Below the pieces are notes generated by a model. That model did not search any database and was not told the origin of the DNA. It worked only from the letters and a program-made list of their open reading frames with translations. The translations under genes and the position numbers were made by a program. Below are positions 63,999-64,000 of a DNA stretch of 64,000 nt, piece by piece (within the stretch, counting starts at the first letter, position 1; each line of letters opens with the position of its first letter). The stretch is from Brachynemurus nebulosus (lineage: Eukaryota; Arthropoda; Insecta; Neuroptera; Myrmeleontidae): assembly GCA_035578155.1 (NCBI GenBank), contig JAPWDM010000022.1:4341076-4405075 (forward strand), written 5' to 3'.

Positions 63999-64000
63999 TT

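Overview
This window is AT-rich eukaryotic nuclear DNA, almost certainly from an arthropod and probably an insect. The support is the TE mix (I-like LINE, Penelope-like, Tc1/mariner, hAT, PIF/Harbinger, piggyBac-type and Helitron-like ends), the very long (TA)n arrays, and isolated short exons with polypyrimidine-AG acceptors instead of packed ORFs. No bacterial operon, tRNA, CRISPR array or intact multi-exon gene is visible. Most of the longer open frames are translated TA microsatellites or shadows of repeats.

Layout. 0.65-2.56 kb is copy A of a modular 1.9-kb repeat whose inverted partner, copy B, lies at 34.6-36.6 kb. 4-12 kb holds a dispersed 0.55-kb repeat, a hAT-like element, the best host-exon candidate (minus strand, 8.07-8.35 kb), a hAT MITE built from GTCTTG words, and decayed Tc1-like transposase pieces. 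12.5-17.9 kb is a mirror-image block of TA arrays, mariner-like elements and inverted flanking repeats. 18-31 kb contains several TIR elements with recognisable target duplications (TA, TAA, TTAA), a 189-bp tandem duplication of a possible terminal exon, and a Helitron-like repeat between two TA arrays. 33.4-34.5 kb is a roughly 120-bp tandem repeat. 36.6-44.4 kb is quieter, with a few exon candidates. 44.4-46.4 kb is a decayed PIF/Harbinger element with a piggyBac-type MITE inserted exactly at TTAA inside its transposase.

46.87-52.04 kb is the most striking object. It is a 5.18-kb foldback-type element with a perfect 30-bp terminal inverted repeat, arms of about 1 kb, GC-rich hairpins inside the arms and an exact 9-bp target duplication. 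Its loop holds a 5'-truncated I-like LINE (RT end, RNase H, CCHC) whose 3' UTR is a train of about a dozen consecutive hairpins. 52.2-59.5 kb carries four more TIR elements. The window ends with TA arrays that cut a Penelope-like reverse-transcriptase remnant.

Nothing here works as a pathway. The window records nested transposition, and nesting gives relative ages: the piggyBac MITE is younger than the Harbinger element, and the GTCTTG hAT MITE is younger than the copy A/B split. Element boundaries were read by eye from inverted ends and target duplications. Family names rest on motif recognition, not database searches.
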